A DNA stretch of 11,119 bases from Actinomycetota bacterium (GTDB lineage: Bacteria > Actinomycetota > Humimicrobiia > Humimicrobiales > Humimicrobiaceae). Each line of letters begins with the position of its first letter. The stretch's first letter is position 1. Both the position numbers and the translations under genes were made by a program. The stretch lies in NCBI GenBank assembly GCA_003567835.1, contig PWYO01000123.1, positions 1 to 11,119 on the forward strand, in the 5' to 3' direction. Below are positions 1 to 6,710 of this stretch, in pieces. Below the pieces are notes generated by a model that saw nothing but the letters and a program-made list of their open reading frames with translations, had not been told where the DNA came from and did not search any database.

Positions 1-581
1 TTATAGATTTGGTCAATTTGCAGTCTGGCACATACATAAAGGAATACCTGATAGGCCTCATGGTCTTTTTTTTGAGGGCTGCATACCGCAATCTGGTTCA
101 CTCCCGCAAGTTTGGCGGGTACCGCAGCCATAATAAGTGATGAGGGATAAGGATACCTGCCGCCGGGCACATACACACCTACTTTTTCAATAGGATTGAC
201 CAGCTGGCCCATCTTTTTCCCTTTTTGGGGGCTTGCAAACCATGAGCCGCTTTCCTTTTCCAGCTGCTGCTGATGATAGTAATCAATATTTTGTATGCAA
301 AGTTCAATGGATTTGACCAGCTGGGGATACTTGTCTTGGATATAGCTGAAAGCTTTTTTAAGCTCCCCCGGCTTTACCATGATATCCTGTAAACTTTGGG
401 GTTGGTAGCCGTCAAATTTGCCTGCATACTCTACCACTGCTTCCGGTCCCCGTTTTTTTATATCCTCAAGTATGGCATTAACCTTGTTCTGGATCTCATC
501 TGTAATGATTTCTTTGGGGCTTTGCTGTCTTGCTTGACAGACTTCATCAAGGCTGCAGACTTTCAAAAAATCAAAATCCAT
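1..581 (-). CDS. hisD: Histidinol dehydrogenase, N-terminal part (runs off the window edge)
   Basis: HisD oxidises L-histidinol to L-histidine in two NAD-dependent steps, the end of histidine biosynthesis, in the cytosol. The 193 visible residues read without a stop to the window edge. They carry the family signature: VGVYVPGG at about residues 134-141, then YPSSLIMAAVPAKLAGV at 145-161, ending at IDQIY just where other HisD proteins continue into the VGGAQA segment. The zinc and catalytic residues lie further on and are outside the window. I chose the ATG at 581 because AAAGGA sits about 7 nt before it; the ATG at 587 has that same site almost touching it. It is the first gene of its transcript, since queH is divergent from it across about 70 bp. 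It may lead a his operon outside the window. The family call is firm; only the length is incomplete. Confidence 0.93.
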   Translation of the reverse strand, partial: MDFDFLKVCSLDEVCQARQQSPKEIITDEIQNKVNAILEDIKKRGPEAVVEYAGKFDGYQPQSLQDIMVKPGELKKAFSYIQDKYPQLVKSIELCIQNIDYYHQQQLEKESGSWFASPQKGKKMGQLVNPIEKVGVYVPGGRYPYPSSLIMAAVPAKLAGVNQIAVCSPQKKDHEAYQVFLYVCARLQIDQIY

Positions 582-610
582 TACCATTTCCTTTAGTTTT
601 TGTTCCTGTT

Positions 611-639
611 AATATATTAAAAAAACCTTATTAATACAA
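611..639 (-). promoter_or_regulatory. Candidate promoter for hisD
   Basis: On the minus strand, TTGTAT (634-639) and TATATT (611-616) are separated by 17 bp. The predicted transcript start is near 604, leaving a leader of about 20 nt that contains the ribosome site AAAGGA. The -10 box is good and the -35 box matches only its TTG. The same 70-bp gap must also hold the queH promoter on the plus strand, for which I see no convincing pair of boxes. The 12-bp palindrome TTAATATATTAA at 609-620 covers the -10 box but may just reflect AT-richness. Confidence 0.45.
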
Positions 640-651
640 GAAATAAATTGT

Positions 652-1191
652 ATGGTCTCAAAACCAAAACTGATGATGCATGCCTGCTGTGCAAATTGCA
701 GCCTGCATCCCTATATGCTGCTCCGGACACAGTATGATATGACCCTCTATTATTTTAATCCCAATATCCATCCCCGCCAGGAATACAGAAAAAGGCTTCA
801 AGATGTCCGCTCTGTTTGCCAAACCTACCGTATTCCGCTGATCGTAGGGCAGTATCAAAAAGCCAAATGGTCCAAAGCCACTGCCGGACTTGAAGAAGAA
901 CCCGAAGGCGCAAAAAGGTGCATGGTCTGCTTTTATCTGCGGCTGCTGGAAACGGCCAGGATGGCAAAAAAAATGGGATTTGAACAATTTTGCACCACTT
1001 TAAGCATTAGCCCCCACAAAGATGCCCAAACCGTAAACCTTGCCGGCAATAAGGCAGCAGCATTTTTTGGGATACGCTTTCTTGCCAAAAATTTTAAAAA
1101 AGATGATGGGTTTAAGAAAACCATGCAGCTTTCAAAACAATGGAACCTATACCGCCAAAACTATTGCGGCTGTACTTTCAGCCGTACATAA
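652..1191 (+). CDS. queH: Epoxyqueuosine reductase QueH
   Basis: QueH carries out the last step of queuosine synthesis: it reduces epoxyqueuosine to queuosine at the wobble base of tRNAs with GUN anticodons. It is the cobalamin-independent alternative to QueG. The 179-residue product is typical in length for the family (formerly DUF208). Visible marks are HACCANC (Cys12, Cys13, Cys16), YFNPNIHP (34-41), EEPEGAKRCMVCF (Cys90, Cys93), TTLSISPHK (115-123) and the C-terminal LYRQNYCGCTFS (Cys172, Cys174). The paired cysteine motifs are those that bind the Fe-S cluster and catalytic iron in characterised QueH. The ribosome site before the ATG is weak (only an AAGAAA stretch), but no other start keeps the N-terminal CC motif at its usual place. 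Other queuosine genes are not in the window. Its stop codon directly abuts the end of the convergent lgt gene. Confidence 0.93.
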   Translation: MVSKPKLMMHACCANCSLHPYMLLRTQYDMTLYYFNPNIHPRQEYRKRLQDVRSVCQTYRIPLIVGQYQKAKWSKATAGLEEEPEGAKRCMVCFYLRLLETARMAKKMGFEQFCTTLSISPHKDAQTVNLAGNKAAAFFGIRFLAKNFKKDDGFKKTMQLSKQWNLYRQNYCGCTFSRT

Positions 1192-1998
1192 CTATTGATC
1201 TTGCTGCATTTTTTTGCGCTTGAAACGGGTAATCAGGGTGTTGGCAATGATAATAGCAGCAATGATGGCCACAATATTTAATAGATATACCGCCCTAAAC
1301 GGCCCGATATAGGTGCTGTCTACCCGGTACGCTTCAATAAAGGTCCTATAAAGGGCATAAAAGATTAGGTAGGCACAGATAATCAAGCCGTCTGGAAGCT
1401 TGTCCGGTCTCCTTTTGTAAAACCGGTGCATGGCCAGAAGCAAAAAGAAAAGGGCGATATTGGCCAGTGACTCATAAAGAAAGGTAGGATGAAAATATTC
1501 TGCACTGGCATATTCCGGCGGCCGGTAAGCAGGCTCGATATAAATGGCCCAAGGCAGATCGGTGGGTATGCCGAAAGCTTCCTGATTAAAATAGTTGCCC
1601 CACCTGCCGATGGCTTGACCCAGCACCAGCGCTGGCGCGATGATATCGGTCCAGGACCAGAAATACAGTTTCCGTATTCTGCAGAATAGAAAAAGTGCAA
1701 CCAGGCCTCCCAGCATAACCCCTTGTATGGCCAGACCTCCCCTGCGAAAAGCCAGAATATAGGAAGGATTGGCTGCATAATAAGAGAAGTTGACCACAAC
1801 ATGTACCAGTCTGGCGCCAATGATGCCGAATATTACCGCAAAAGGGGCAAAGTTGATGATCTCTTCCTGCCTATGCCCTCTGTATTTTGCTACCAGATAA
1901 GACACCACAATGCCTACCAGCAGCGCAAAAGCAATAATTAAACCATACCAGCGAATTTCTAAATTACCTATATAAAAAGCAACAGGATCCGGTGCCAA
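1192..1998 (-). CDS. lgt: Prolipoprotein diacylglyceryl transferase
   Basis: Lgt moves diacylglycerol from phosphatidylglycerol to the lipobox cysteine of prolipoproteins, in the cytoplasmic membrane. The 268-residue product is polytopic (about seven hydrophobic segments) and has the family signature GRWGNYFNQEAFG (131-143). It also has IRWYG near the N-terminus, HPTFLYE (170-176) and R-x2-I-E-x2-R near 218-225; the arginines at 132 and 225 correspond by eye to the essential Arg143 and Arg239 of E. coli. At residue 92, in GGLAIQG, there is Gln where E. coli has His103. An in-frame TTG at 2013 would add five residues but has no ribosome site, and those codons contain AAGGGAGG. I therefore start at the TTG at 1998, four bases after that site, which gives the usual N-terminus x-PDPVAF. 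It is the last gene of an operon with ccdA and tlpA, whose lipoprotein product is a likely substrate. Confidence 0.95.
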   Translation of the reverse strand: MAPDPVAFYIGNLEIRWYGLIIAFALLVGIVVSYLVAKYRGHRQEEIINFAPFAVIFGIIGARLVHVVVNFSYYAANPSYILAFRRGGLAIQGVMLGGLVALFLFCRIRKLYFWSWTDIIAPALVLGQAIGRWGNYFNQEAFGIPTDLPWAIYIEPAYRPPEYASAEYFHPTFLYESLANIALFFLLLAMHRFYKRRPDKLPDGLIICAYLIFYALYRTFIEAYRVDSTYIGPFRAVYLLNIVAIIAAIIIANTLITRFKRKKMQQDQ

Positions 1999-2051
1999 TT
2001 GGCCTCCCTTCAAATATTAATGAAATCTCTAAAATAATACCATAAAAAACC

Positions 2052-2786
2052 CTAAATATTAATGCTATCCAGTACCGGAAAATATCGGGCAAACCATCCG
2101 GTTATCCGGATCATGGAATCGGTGACAAAAATAATGCCCAGTATCATTAAAAATATGCCGGAAATAATGGATACGATATTAAGATGCTTGTTCACTTTCT
2201 GGAGCACATTGGAAAACAGCCCTAAAAAAAGGGAAGCAAGGACAAAGGGCAGGCCCAGGCCTATTGAAAAAGCTGTCAACAGGAGGATGCCTTGGGCCAG
2301 GGTCTCCAGCTGACTGGCCATGAGCAGTATGGCAGAAAGGATAATGCCCACACAAGGCACCCAGCCAAAAGAAAATATAATGCCTATAAGAAACGATGAA
2401 AGATAACCGGTTTTGAGCCTTTCAGGAATTTGAAACCGCTTTTCAATATTGAGGAAAGGTAATTTGAACAGCCCCATATAATGAAGGCCGAATAGGATGA
2501 GTATAGCGCCCCCTACTCTGCCCAGAATGGAGGCATAGTCCCTTAAAAATTGCCCAATAAGGGTGGCAGTAGAGCCCAATGCTATAAAAATCAAAGAAAA
2601 TCCGGCCACAAAAAGCAAACTGTTTACAAACAGGTAAATCCTTTCCGAGGCATTGATCTTTTTATTTTTGTAAATGACCTTGGTTGACATTAAGCTGATA
2701 TAGACCGGCACAATGGGCAGCACGCAGGGCGAAATAAATGCTAAAAACCCTGCTATGAATGCTGAAAATATGCCTACTTGAAACAT
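2052..2786 (-). CDS. ccdA: CcdA-family membrane thiol-disulfide electron carrier
   Basis: CcdA proteins carry reducing equivalents from cytosolic thioredoxin across the membrane to extracytoplasmic thioredoxin-like proteins such as ResA or TlpA. The 244-residue product has six hydrophobic segments. The two redox cysteines sit in the expected settings: ISPCVLPIVP in the first segment (Cys21) and GWVPCVG in the fourth (Cys145). The ATG at 2786 overlaps the tlpA stop (TAATG), so translation is probably coupled; a GTG nine bases upstream is the alternative. lgt follows after about 53 bp with no terminator between them. The immediate upstream neighbour is the obvious redox partner. Whether the pair serves cytochrome c maturation, spore-cortex protein reduction or general extracytoplasmic reduction cannot be told, because no cytochrome or other ccs gene is present. 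Confidence 0.92.
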   Translation of the reverse strand: MFQVGIFSAFIAGFLAFISPCVLPIVPVYISLMSTKVIYKNKKINASERIYLFVNSLLFVAGFSLIFIALGSTATLIGQFLRDYASILGRVGGAILILFGLHYMGLFKLPFLNIEKRFQIPERLKTGYLSSFLIGIIFSFGWVPCVGIILSAILLMASQLETLAQGILLLTAFSIGLGLPFVLASLFLGLFSNVLQKVNKHLNIVSIISGIFLMILGIIFVTDSMIRITGWFARYFPVLDSINI

Positions 2787-3304
2787 TACAGCCACTTATC
2801 CAATTCATTTTCCAATTGCTGCTTGGTAAGCAATCCCACATGGCTTGACAGCACTTCTCCGTTTTGGTCCAGTATAAAAGTGGTAGGAAAAGCTCTTATA
2901 TCCCATTGCCCCATAATGGTATCCACACTGCCGTCTATTAAAATTGGATAATTGATGCCATACTCTTGCACAAAACTGCTAAGCGTGCCCTGATCTTCAT
3001 CAGAAACGCCTATAAATTGCACACCTCTGTCTTTGTAGTTGGTGTACACTTCGATAAAATCAGGAATTTCTGCCCTGCAGGGAGGACACCAAGTAGCCCA
3101 AAAGTTTAGCACAACCAGTTTGCCTTCATAATCGGAAAGGCTGACCTGGTCTCCCTCAAGGTTTTGCAGGGTAAAGTCATTTTGATATCCTGGTTCAACA
3201 GTATCGGGTTGATCCGCTTGCTCTGGCTGTACCGCACACGCAGAAACAAACAGAATTGAAAATAGTGCTATGGTCAATAGGGTGATCATTTTTTTCATCA
3301 TCAT
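2786..3304 (-). CDS. Lipoprotein thioredoxin-like oxidoreductase (TlpA/ResA type)
   Basis: This is an extracytoplasmic thiol-disulfide oxidoreductase of 172 residues. It begins with a lipoprotein signal: MMMKK, a hydrophobic stretch, then lipobox VSAC with Cys23 as the predicted lipid-bearing residue. A polar linker rich in Gln, Asp, Glu and Pro follows (about 24-40). The thioredoxin-like domain starts at about 42 and has the active site WCPPC (Cys73, Cys76) and the cis-proline in AFPTTF (Pro140), as in ResA and TlpA. GGAAGGAT lies seven bases before the ATG at 3304. It is first in an operon with ccdA, its likely reductant, and lgt, which would lipidate Cys23. A strong promoter and a hairpin leader lie upstream. 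Whether it is a true ResA (apocytochrome c reduction) or a more general reductase is not shown. The family assignment is secure. Confidence 0.92.
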   Translation of the reverse strand: MMMKKMITLLTIALFSILFVSACAVQPEQADQPDTVEPGYQNDFTLQNLEGDQVSLSDYEGKLVVLNFWATWCPPCRAEIPDFIEVYTNYKDRGVQFIGVSDEDQGTLSSFVQEYGINYPILIDGSVDTIMGQWDIRAFPTTFILDQNGEVLSSHVGLLTKQQLENELDKWL

Positions 3305-3320
3305 ATACGCATCCTTCCTG

Positions 3321-3364
3321 ATGCCCTTTTAGCATGTTTTGCTTCAACCAGCAAAACCGGGCAT
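3321..3364 (-). repeat. Two-tier inverted repeat in the tlpA leader
   Basis: An outer 6-bp stem (ATGCCC at 3321-3326 with GGGCAT at 3359-3364) encloses an inner 8-bp stem (GTTTTGCT at 3336-3343 with AGCAAAAC at 3350-3357, six-base loop). It lies within the predicted 5' leader of the tlpA-ccdA-lgt transcript, ending about 17 nt before the start codon. Just after it, the ribosome site AGGAAG sits in the loop of a short GCATC/GATGC stem. There is no U-tract, so this is not a standard terminator. It could control translation or message stability. No known riboswitch class was recognised. Confidence 0.5.
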
Positions 3365-3412
3365 TCATGTGTATGGTTTTCTAAAATCAAATGTAAGCAT
3401 GATTAAAAAACT

Positions 3413-3442
3413 ATGATACTATGGCCAATTTTATAATGTCAA
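3413..3442 (-). promoter_or_regulatory. Promoter of the tlpA-ccdA-lgt operon
   Basis: On the minus strand a perfect TTGACA (3437-3442) is followed after 18 bp by TATCAT (3413-3418), five of six matches to the -10 consensus. Transcription would start near 3405 and give a leader of about 100 nt that contains the hairpins described at 3321-3364. This is the best consensus promoter in the window. Confidence 0.7.
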
Positions 3443-3606
3443 TAACCTTATTATTAAAGCTATAGTAATACTAATATATAAACCTATACGCAAAAGTTGC
3501 TGTTCCTTGATGCATTGTTTCCTATAATCTGGGAAGATAAGGAAGTATTCTTGGGCCAAAACCACCTATGCGGGCAAACATGCAAGCGCTTGCCTGTTAC
3601 AGCCAT
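3443..3606. other. Intergenic stretch without a recognisable gene
   Basis: Together with the tlpA leader and promoter and the terminator at 3607-3630, this makes up a gap of about 340 bp between tlpA and the flavoprotein gene. No open frame here has a plausible start and ribosome site. The left part (3443-3485) is very AT-rich, as expected upstream of a promoter. The only other structure seen is a perfect 12-bp palindrome, GCAAGCGCTTGC, at 3582-3593, of unknown meaning. Confidence 0.6.
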
Positions 3607-3630
3607 AAAAAAGCTGGCTTCTGCAAACCA
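3607..3630 (-). terminator. Probable intrinsic terminator after the flavoprotein gene
   Basis: Read on the minus strand: stem TGGTTT, loop GCAG, stem AAGCCA, then GC and six T residues. One of the six pairs is a G-U wobble. It begins about 13 nt after the stop codon at 3643 and would end the HMA-CoADR-DUF1638-flavoprotein transcript. The stem is short, so it may be only partly efficient. Confidence 0.5.
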
Positions 3631-3642
3631 TGCTGTCCCTGG

Positions 3643-4239
3643 TTATGGCAAAAGATTTGCAAAATGCCGGCTTCGGCCAAAATCAAAAACACTTTCCAGG
3701 GCTCCGGTTTTTTTCTCTATATCTTTTTTTTCATCCACTTGGTTAAAAACATAGTCCCCATCATAGCCTACATAGAGAACATCAAAAAATGAGCGCATGA
3801 CCATCCGCGCACAGTCAAAAATCTTAGGATTGCCTGAACCAGCACAGGAGAGGAGAATGCCGGACCTTTCTTTGGTCACAATCTTTTTTTTATGTTCATA
3901 CTTAAGGGACCACAACCTTTGACAGCGGTCAATTAAAGCCTTGAGATAGCCGGATACAGTGGTGAAAAAAATTGGGGTGGCTACTGCTATAAAATCAGCA
4001 TCTAAAAGCTGGGTATAAATCTGCTGCATGGGATCATCGATGATGCATTCACCGGTTTTTGTGCAGCTTCTGCACCCCCGGCACGGCGATATTTTCTTCT
4101 CGGCAACCATAATCCGGTCTATGTCGGTTCCTTGCACATATCTGTTTTGGTGCACCCCTTGCAAAAAACGGTCCATAAGCTGGGCAGTATTGCCGTCTTT
4201 TCTAGGGCTTCCATAAATGGCCACAATCTTTTTTTTCAC
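3643..4239 (-). CDS. Iron-sulfur flavoprotein / NADPH-dependent FMN reductase family
   Basis: A 198-residue flavodoxin-fold protein that should bind FMN and move electrons, probably in the cytosol. The phosphate-binding loop is YGSPRKDGNT near the N-terminus. The second flavin loop is TPIFFTTVSGYLKALIDR (about 88-105). Between them, at about 53-65, lies C-x2-C-x2-C-x5-C (CRGCRSCTKTGEC), the compact cysteine motif that binds a [4Fe-4S] cluster in archaeal and clostridial Fe-S flavoproteins (Isf type). I start at the GTG at 4239, seven bases after the first GGAGG of a GGAGGAGGA run; the in-frame TTG at 4242 directly touches that run. It lies about 90 bp after the DUF1638 gene, in a gap with direct repeats, and is followed by a terminator. 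The last 30 or so residues do not match anything I recognise. The electron donor and acceptor are unknown. Confidence 0.85.
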   Translation of the reverse strand: MKKKIVAIYGSPRKDGNTAQLMDRFLQGVHQNRYVQGTDIDRIMVAEKKISPCRGCRSCTKTGECIIDDPMQQIYTQLLDADFIAVATPIFFTTVSGYLKALIDRCQRLWSLKYEHKKKIVTKERSGILLSCAGSGNPKIFDCARMVMRSFFDVLYVGYDGDYVFNQVDEKKDIEKKTGALESVFDFGRSRHFANLLP

Positions 4240-4276
4240 CAATCCTCCTCCGTAAGATCATTCCATGCATAAAATG

Positions 4277-4313
4277 TATGCCTATACAGTCATCCCATAT
4301 GCCTGGATACAGT
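4277..4313. repeat. Imperfect direct repeats upstream of the flavoprotein gene
   Basis: TATGCCTATACAGT (4277-4290) and TATGCCTGGATACAGT (4298-4313) are near-identical, differing by a two-base insertion, and their starts are 21 bp apart, about two helical turns. They lie in the 93-bp gap between the DUF1638 and flavoprotein genes. Next to them is a near-palindrome, CATGCAT-AAA-ATGTATG (4264-4280). Tandem sites spaced this way are typical of regulator binding, so the flavoprotein may have its own control. They could also be chance or remnants of a duplication. Confidence 0.35.
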
Positions 4314-4332
4314 TAAGCTGATGCGCGAATGA

Positions 4333-5010
4333 CTAATTCAAACCATAAAACATATCAGAAGATATTTTCTGGCCGGGATCTACCACTAAGAAGTCCTGGC
4401 CATAATTTCCGCTGAGCAGCCTTTGAAAATATGCGCCGGTTCCCTGAATCTCTTCAAATCGTAAGCCCAGTTTTTCGGCTTCCTGCCGAGCTTTCTTCCT
4501 ATACCTTTCAGGATGGTAATTGCCTGTATTGATAAACACCAGCCTTTTATAGTTTTTAAGCATTTCTTTTCTAATCCATTCCCAGGTCTTTTCATCATAC
4601 TTGTCTCGAATTTGGCTAAATCCGGCCACCATAAAATCATCGCTATCCCCTATATAGCCCCTGGTAAGATAGTAGGTACCGGGCTCAAGCCGGTGCTGCT
4701 TTTTATAGGCCTCCACAGAACCAAGCAGCATGGCAATGCAGTCATCGCATTTGCTGACCACAAGATGGGTATTTTTGGAGACCAGCCCATCGGTTCCTTT
4801 CCCGCATAAGCCGTACCCCAGAATGATGACATCAGCATCCTGTCGCTGGTCAATTTCTTTTTGCAGCCTATCCCTTAATGCATCGCTTTTCTCATGAAGT
4901 TTTTTTTCAAGGGACAACACGTCCCAATATGGGGGCAAATTTTGCTTTATTTCATCATAGATCACATCACAGGTGATGAAAGCAACTTTTTTATTTTCCA
5001 GATTGATCAT
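4333..5010 (-). CDS. DUF1638 family protein
   Basis: A 225-residue protein of the DUF1638 family, whose biochemical function is not known to me. The family marks are VIILGYGLCGKG (61-72), the segment KCDDCIAMLLGS (87-98) and PGTYYLTRG (110-118). Conserved-looking cysteines are Cys14, Cys69, Cys88 and Cys91, an arrangement that suggests metal or Fe-S binding (inference). No signal peptide or membrane segment is seen. Members occur mainly in anaerobes and methanogens and, as I recall, often near corrinoid methyltransferase genes; none is in this window. The ATG at 5010 is preceded by GGGGTG, and the stop of the CoA-disulfide reductase gene lies 13 bp upstream, so the two are almost certainly cotranscribed. 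That places it with thiol or sulfur redox functions rather than methyl transfer. Confidence 0.8.
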   Translation of the reverse strand: MINLENKKVAFITCDVIYDEIKQNLPPYWDVLSLEKKLHEKSDALRDRLQKEIDQRQDADVIILGYGLCGKGTDGLVSKNTHLVVSKCDDCIAMLLGSVEAYKKQHRLEPGTYYLTRGYIGDSDDFMVAGFSQIRDKYDEKTWEWIRKEMLKNYKRLVFINTGNYHPERYRKKARQEAEKLGLRFEEIQGTGAYFQRLLSGNYGQDFLVVDPGQKISSDMFYGLN

Positions 5011-5023
5011 AAGACACCCCGCT

Positions 5024-6688
5024 TCAGAGTTTTCTCAGCCAGCTGGTCATCGATCCATTGAGCAGCTTAACATCCTGAAAATTGTTTTGGCGCAAAATTC
5101 GGTAAGCCAGATAGGCCCGATACCCTGTTTTACAATAAATGATGATCATTTTTTTCTTATCCAGCTTGCCCATATGATCCCGCAGGTCATCCACATGTAT
5201 ATGCACAGCCCCTTCAATTCGATTCTCATCATACTCCTGTTTAGACCTGACATCGAGAAGGGTAAAATCACTTCCCTGGTCCAGCAGTTTTTTTAAGGCG
5301 CTGCATTCTATAAAATCAATTTCTTTCTTTTTCATATTGTCCCCCACCATGCCCAGCATATTGATGGCATCCTTGGCCGTACCAAATTCAGGATGATAAC
5401 AGAGGTCCAGCCCGGCAAGGTCTTCCACACTCATGCCTGCCTTTATGGCCGTAGAAACAATATCCGCCCGCTTGCCGGCGCCCTTTTTACTGATCGCCTG
5501 CAGGCCCAGGATCTTCCCGTTTTCCTTTCGGTAAACCAGCAGCATATGCACCATCTTCGCTCCGGGATAGTAATGGGCATGGGTGAGATGATGCAGCTCA
5601 ATGATACCGGTGTCGATACCTGCTTGCTGTGCTTCCTTTAATCCGATGCCTGTTTTGGCCAGGGTTACATCCAGCACCTTGATGAGGGATGCCACACTGC
5701 TGGCATCAAACACATCGCTGCCCCCGCAAACATTATAGCCCGCAGTCCTGCCCTGTCTATTGGCAATGGATGCCAGATTATACGGTTTTCTAAGACCGGT
5801 AATTTCATTGGTGCACTGGCAGCAGTCTCCTGCAGCATAGATGTCGTTTATATTGGTGTGCAAATATTTGTCTACCTCGATGCCCCCATTTTTCCCTACA
5901 TTGATGCCTGCATTTTTGGCAAGTTCCCCATTGGGCCGCGAACCTATACCAAAAAAAACAAGGTCTGCCTTTATTTTCTCCCCATTTTTTATTTGAATCC
6001 ATTCTACCTTGCCGTTGCGCGTAATCAGTTTTGAAGCATCATGGCCATAGCGTATTTCTATGCCTTCGTCTTTAAGATAATTGCTGAGGTATTCTGTGAT
6101 TTGGGCATCAAAAAGAGGCAATAGCTGGTTTTCCTTTTCCAAAATGGTTACTTTCATCCCTTTTCGTATAAACGCCTCTAAAAGTTCCAGCCCAACAAAA
6201 CCGCCTCCGATGACCACGGCCCTTAAATCTCTGCCTTCCAGACGGTCCAGATATCTTTTTAGCTTGATCCCATCATCTATGGTCTTTAATACAAACACAT
6301 TTTCTGCGTCTGCTCCCTGGAGGCTCAGTTTCACAGGTTTAGAACCTGTGGCGATAACCAGTTTATCCCATCGGTCACTAAAAACACGGCCGTTTTTTAA
6401 ATCCTGGACTTCGATGGTCTTGCTTTCTGGATCAATTTTAGTAACCTGGCATCGTACCTTGACTTCAATATTGAATCTTTGCTTAAAGCTTAGGGGGGTA
6501 TTGATTACCAGGCTGCCGATATCATTGATAGTTCCGGAAATATAATAGGGAAGCCCGCATGACCCATATGAAATATGTTTGCCCTTTTCATAGAGCACAA
6601 TCTCCGCATCTTCACTTGCACGCCGAATCTTTACTGCAGCAGAAGTCCCAGCCGCGACCCCTCCGATAACAATCATTCTTTCAGCCAT
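5024..6688 (-). CDS. CoA-disulfide reductase / NAD(P)H-dependent persulfide reductase with C-terminal rhodanese domain
   Basis: A 554-residue flavoenzyme of the single-cysteine pyridine nucleotide-disulfide reductase group, with the domain order of CoADR-RHD and Npsr. These enzymes reduce CoA disulfide or CoA/glutathione persulfide and polysulfide with NAD(P)H. FAD-binding GGVAAG is at residues 9-14. The active cysteine is Cys44 in SYGSCGLPYY. NAD(P)-binding GGGFVGLE is at 161-168, the second FAD motif IYAAGDC at 283-289, and the dimerisation domain at about 330-450 includes HYYPGAKM. The rhodanese domain spans about 455-554, with catalytic Cys519 in YCKTGYRA, so it should carry a persulfide that Cys44 can accept. 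An unusual GDCCQC (287-292) puts two extra cysteines beside the flavin motif. AGGAG precedes the ATG at 6688. It lies 22 bp after an HMA-domain gene and 13 bp before the DUF1638 gene. NADH oxidase is a common but less informative label. Confidence 0.9.
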   Translation of the reverse strand: MAERMIVIGGVAAGTSAAVKIRRASEDAEIVLYEKGKHISYGSCGLPYYISGTINDIGSLVINTPLSFKQRFNIEVKVRCQVTKIDPESKTIEVQDLKNGRVFSDRWDKLVIATGSKPVKLSLQGADAENVFVLKTIDDGIKLKRYLDRLEGRDLRAVVIGGGFVGLELLEAFIRKGMKVTILEKENQLLPLFDAQITEYLSNYLKDEGIEIRYGHDASKLITRNGKVEWIQIKNGEKIKADLVFFGIGSRPNGELAKNAGINVGKNGGIEVDKYLHTNINDIYAAGDCCQCTNEITGLRKPYNLASIANRQGRTAGYNVCGGSDVFDASSVASLIKVLDVTLAKTGIGLKEAQQAGIDTGIIELHHLTHAHYYPGAKMVHMLLVYRKENGKILGLQAISKKGAGKRADIVSTAIKAGMSVEDLAGLDLCYHPEFGTAKDAINMLGMVGDNMKKKEIDFIECSALKKLLDQGSDFTLLDVRSKQEYDENRIEGAVHIHVDDLRDHMGKLDKKKMIIIYCKTGYRAYLAYRILRQNNFQDVKLLNGSMTSWLRKL

Positions 6689-6710
6689 GATGCTCCTATC
6701 TGCCTTTCTT

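Noticed and set aside
396..596. Plus-strand open frame of 66 codons opposite hisD
   Set aside because: It lies entirely over the convincing HisD coding sequence on the other strand and has no recognisable domain.
3582..3593. Palindrome GCAAGCGCTTGC as a terminator or attachment site
   Set aside because: It has no loop or T-run for a terminator, no second copy in the window and no mobile gene nearby; kept only as a note in the intergenic entry.
3497..3792. Two plus-strand open frames of 74-85 codons in the tlpA-flavoprotein gap
   Set aside because: Starts have no ribosome site, the products are of unnatural composition, and both run far into the antisense of the flavoprotein gene.
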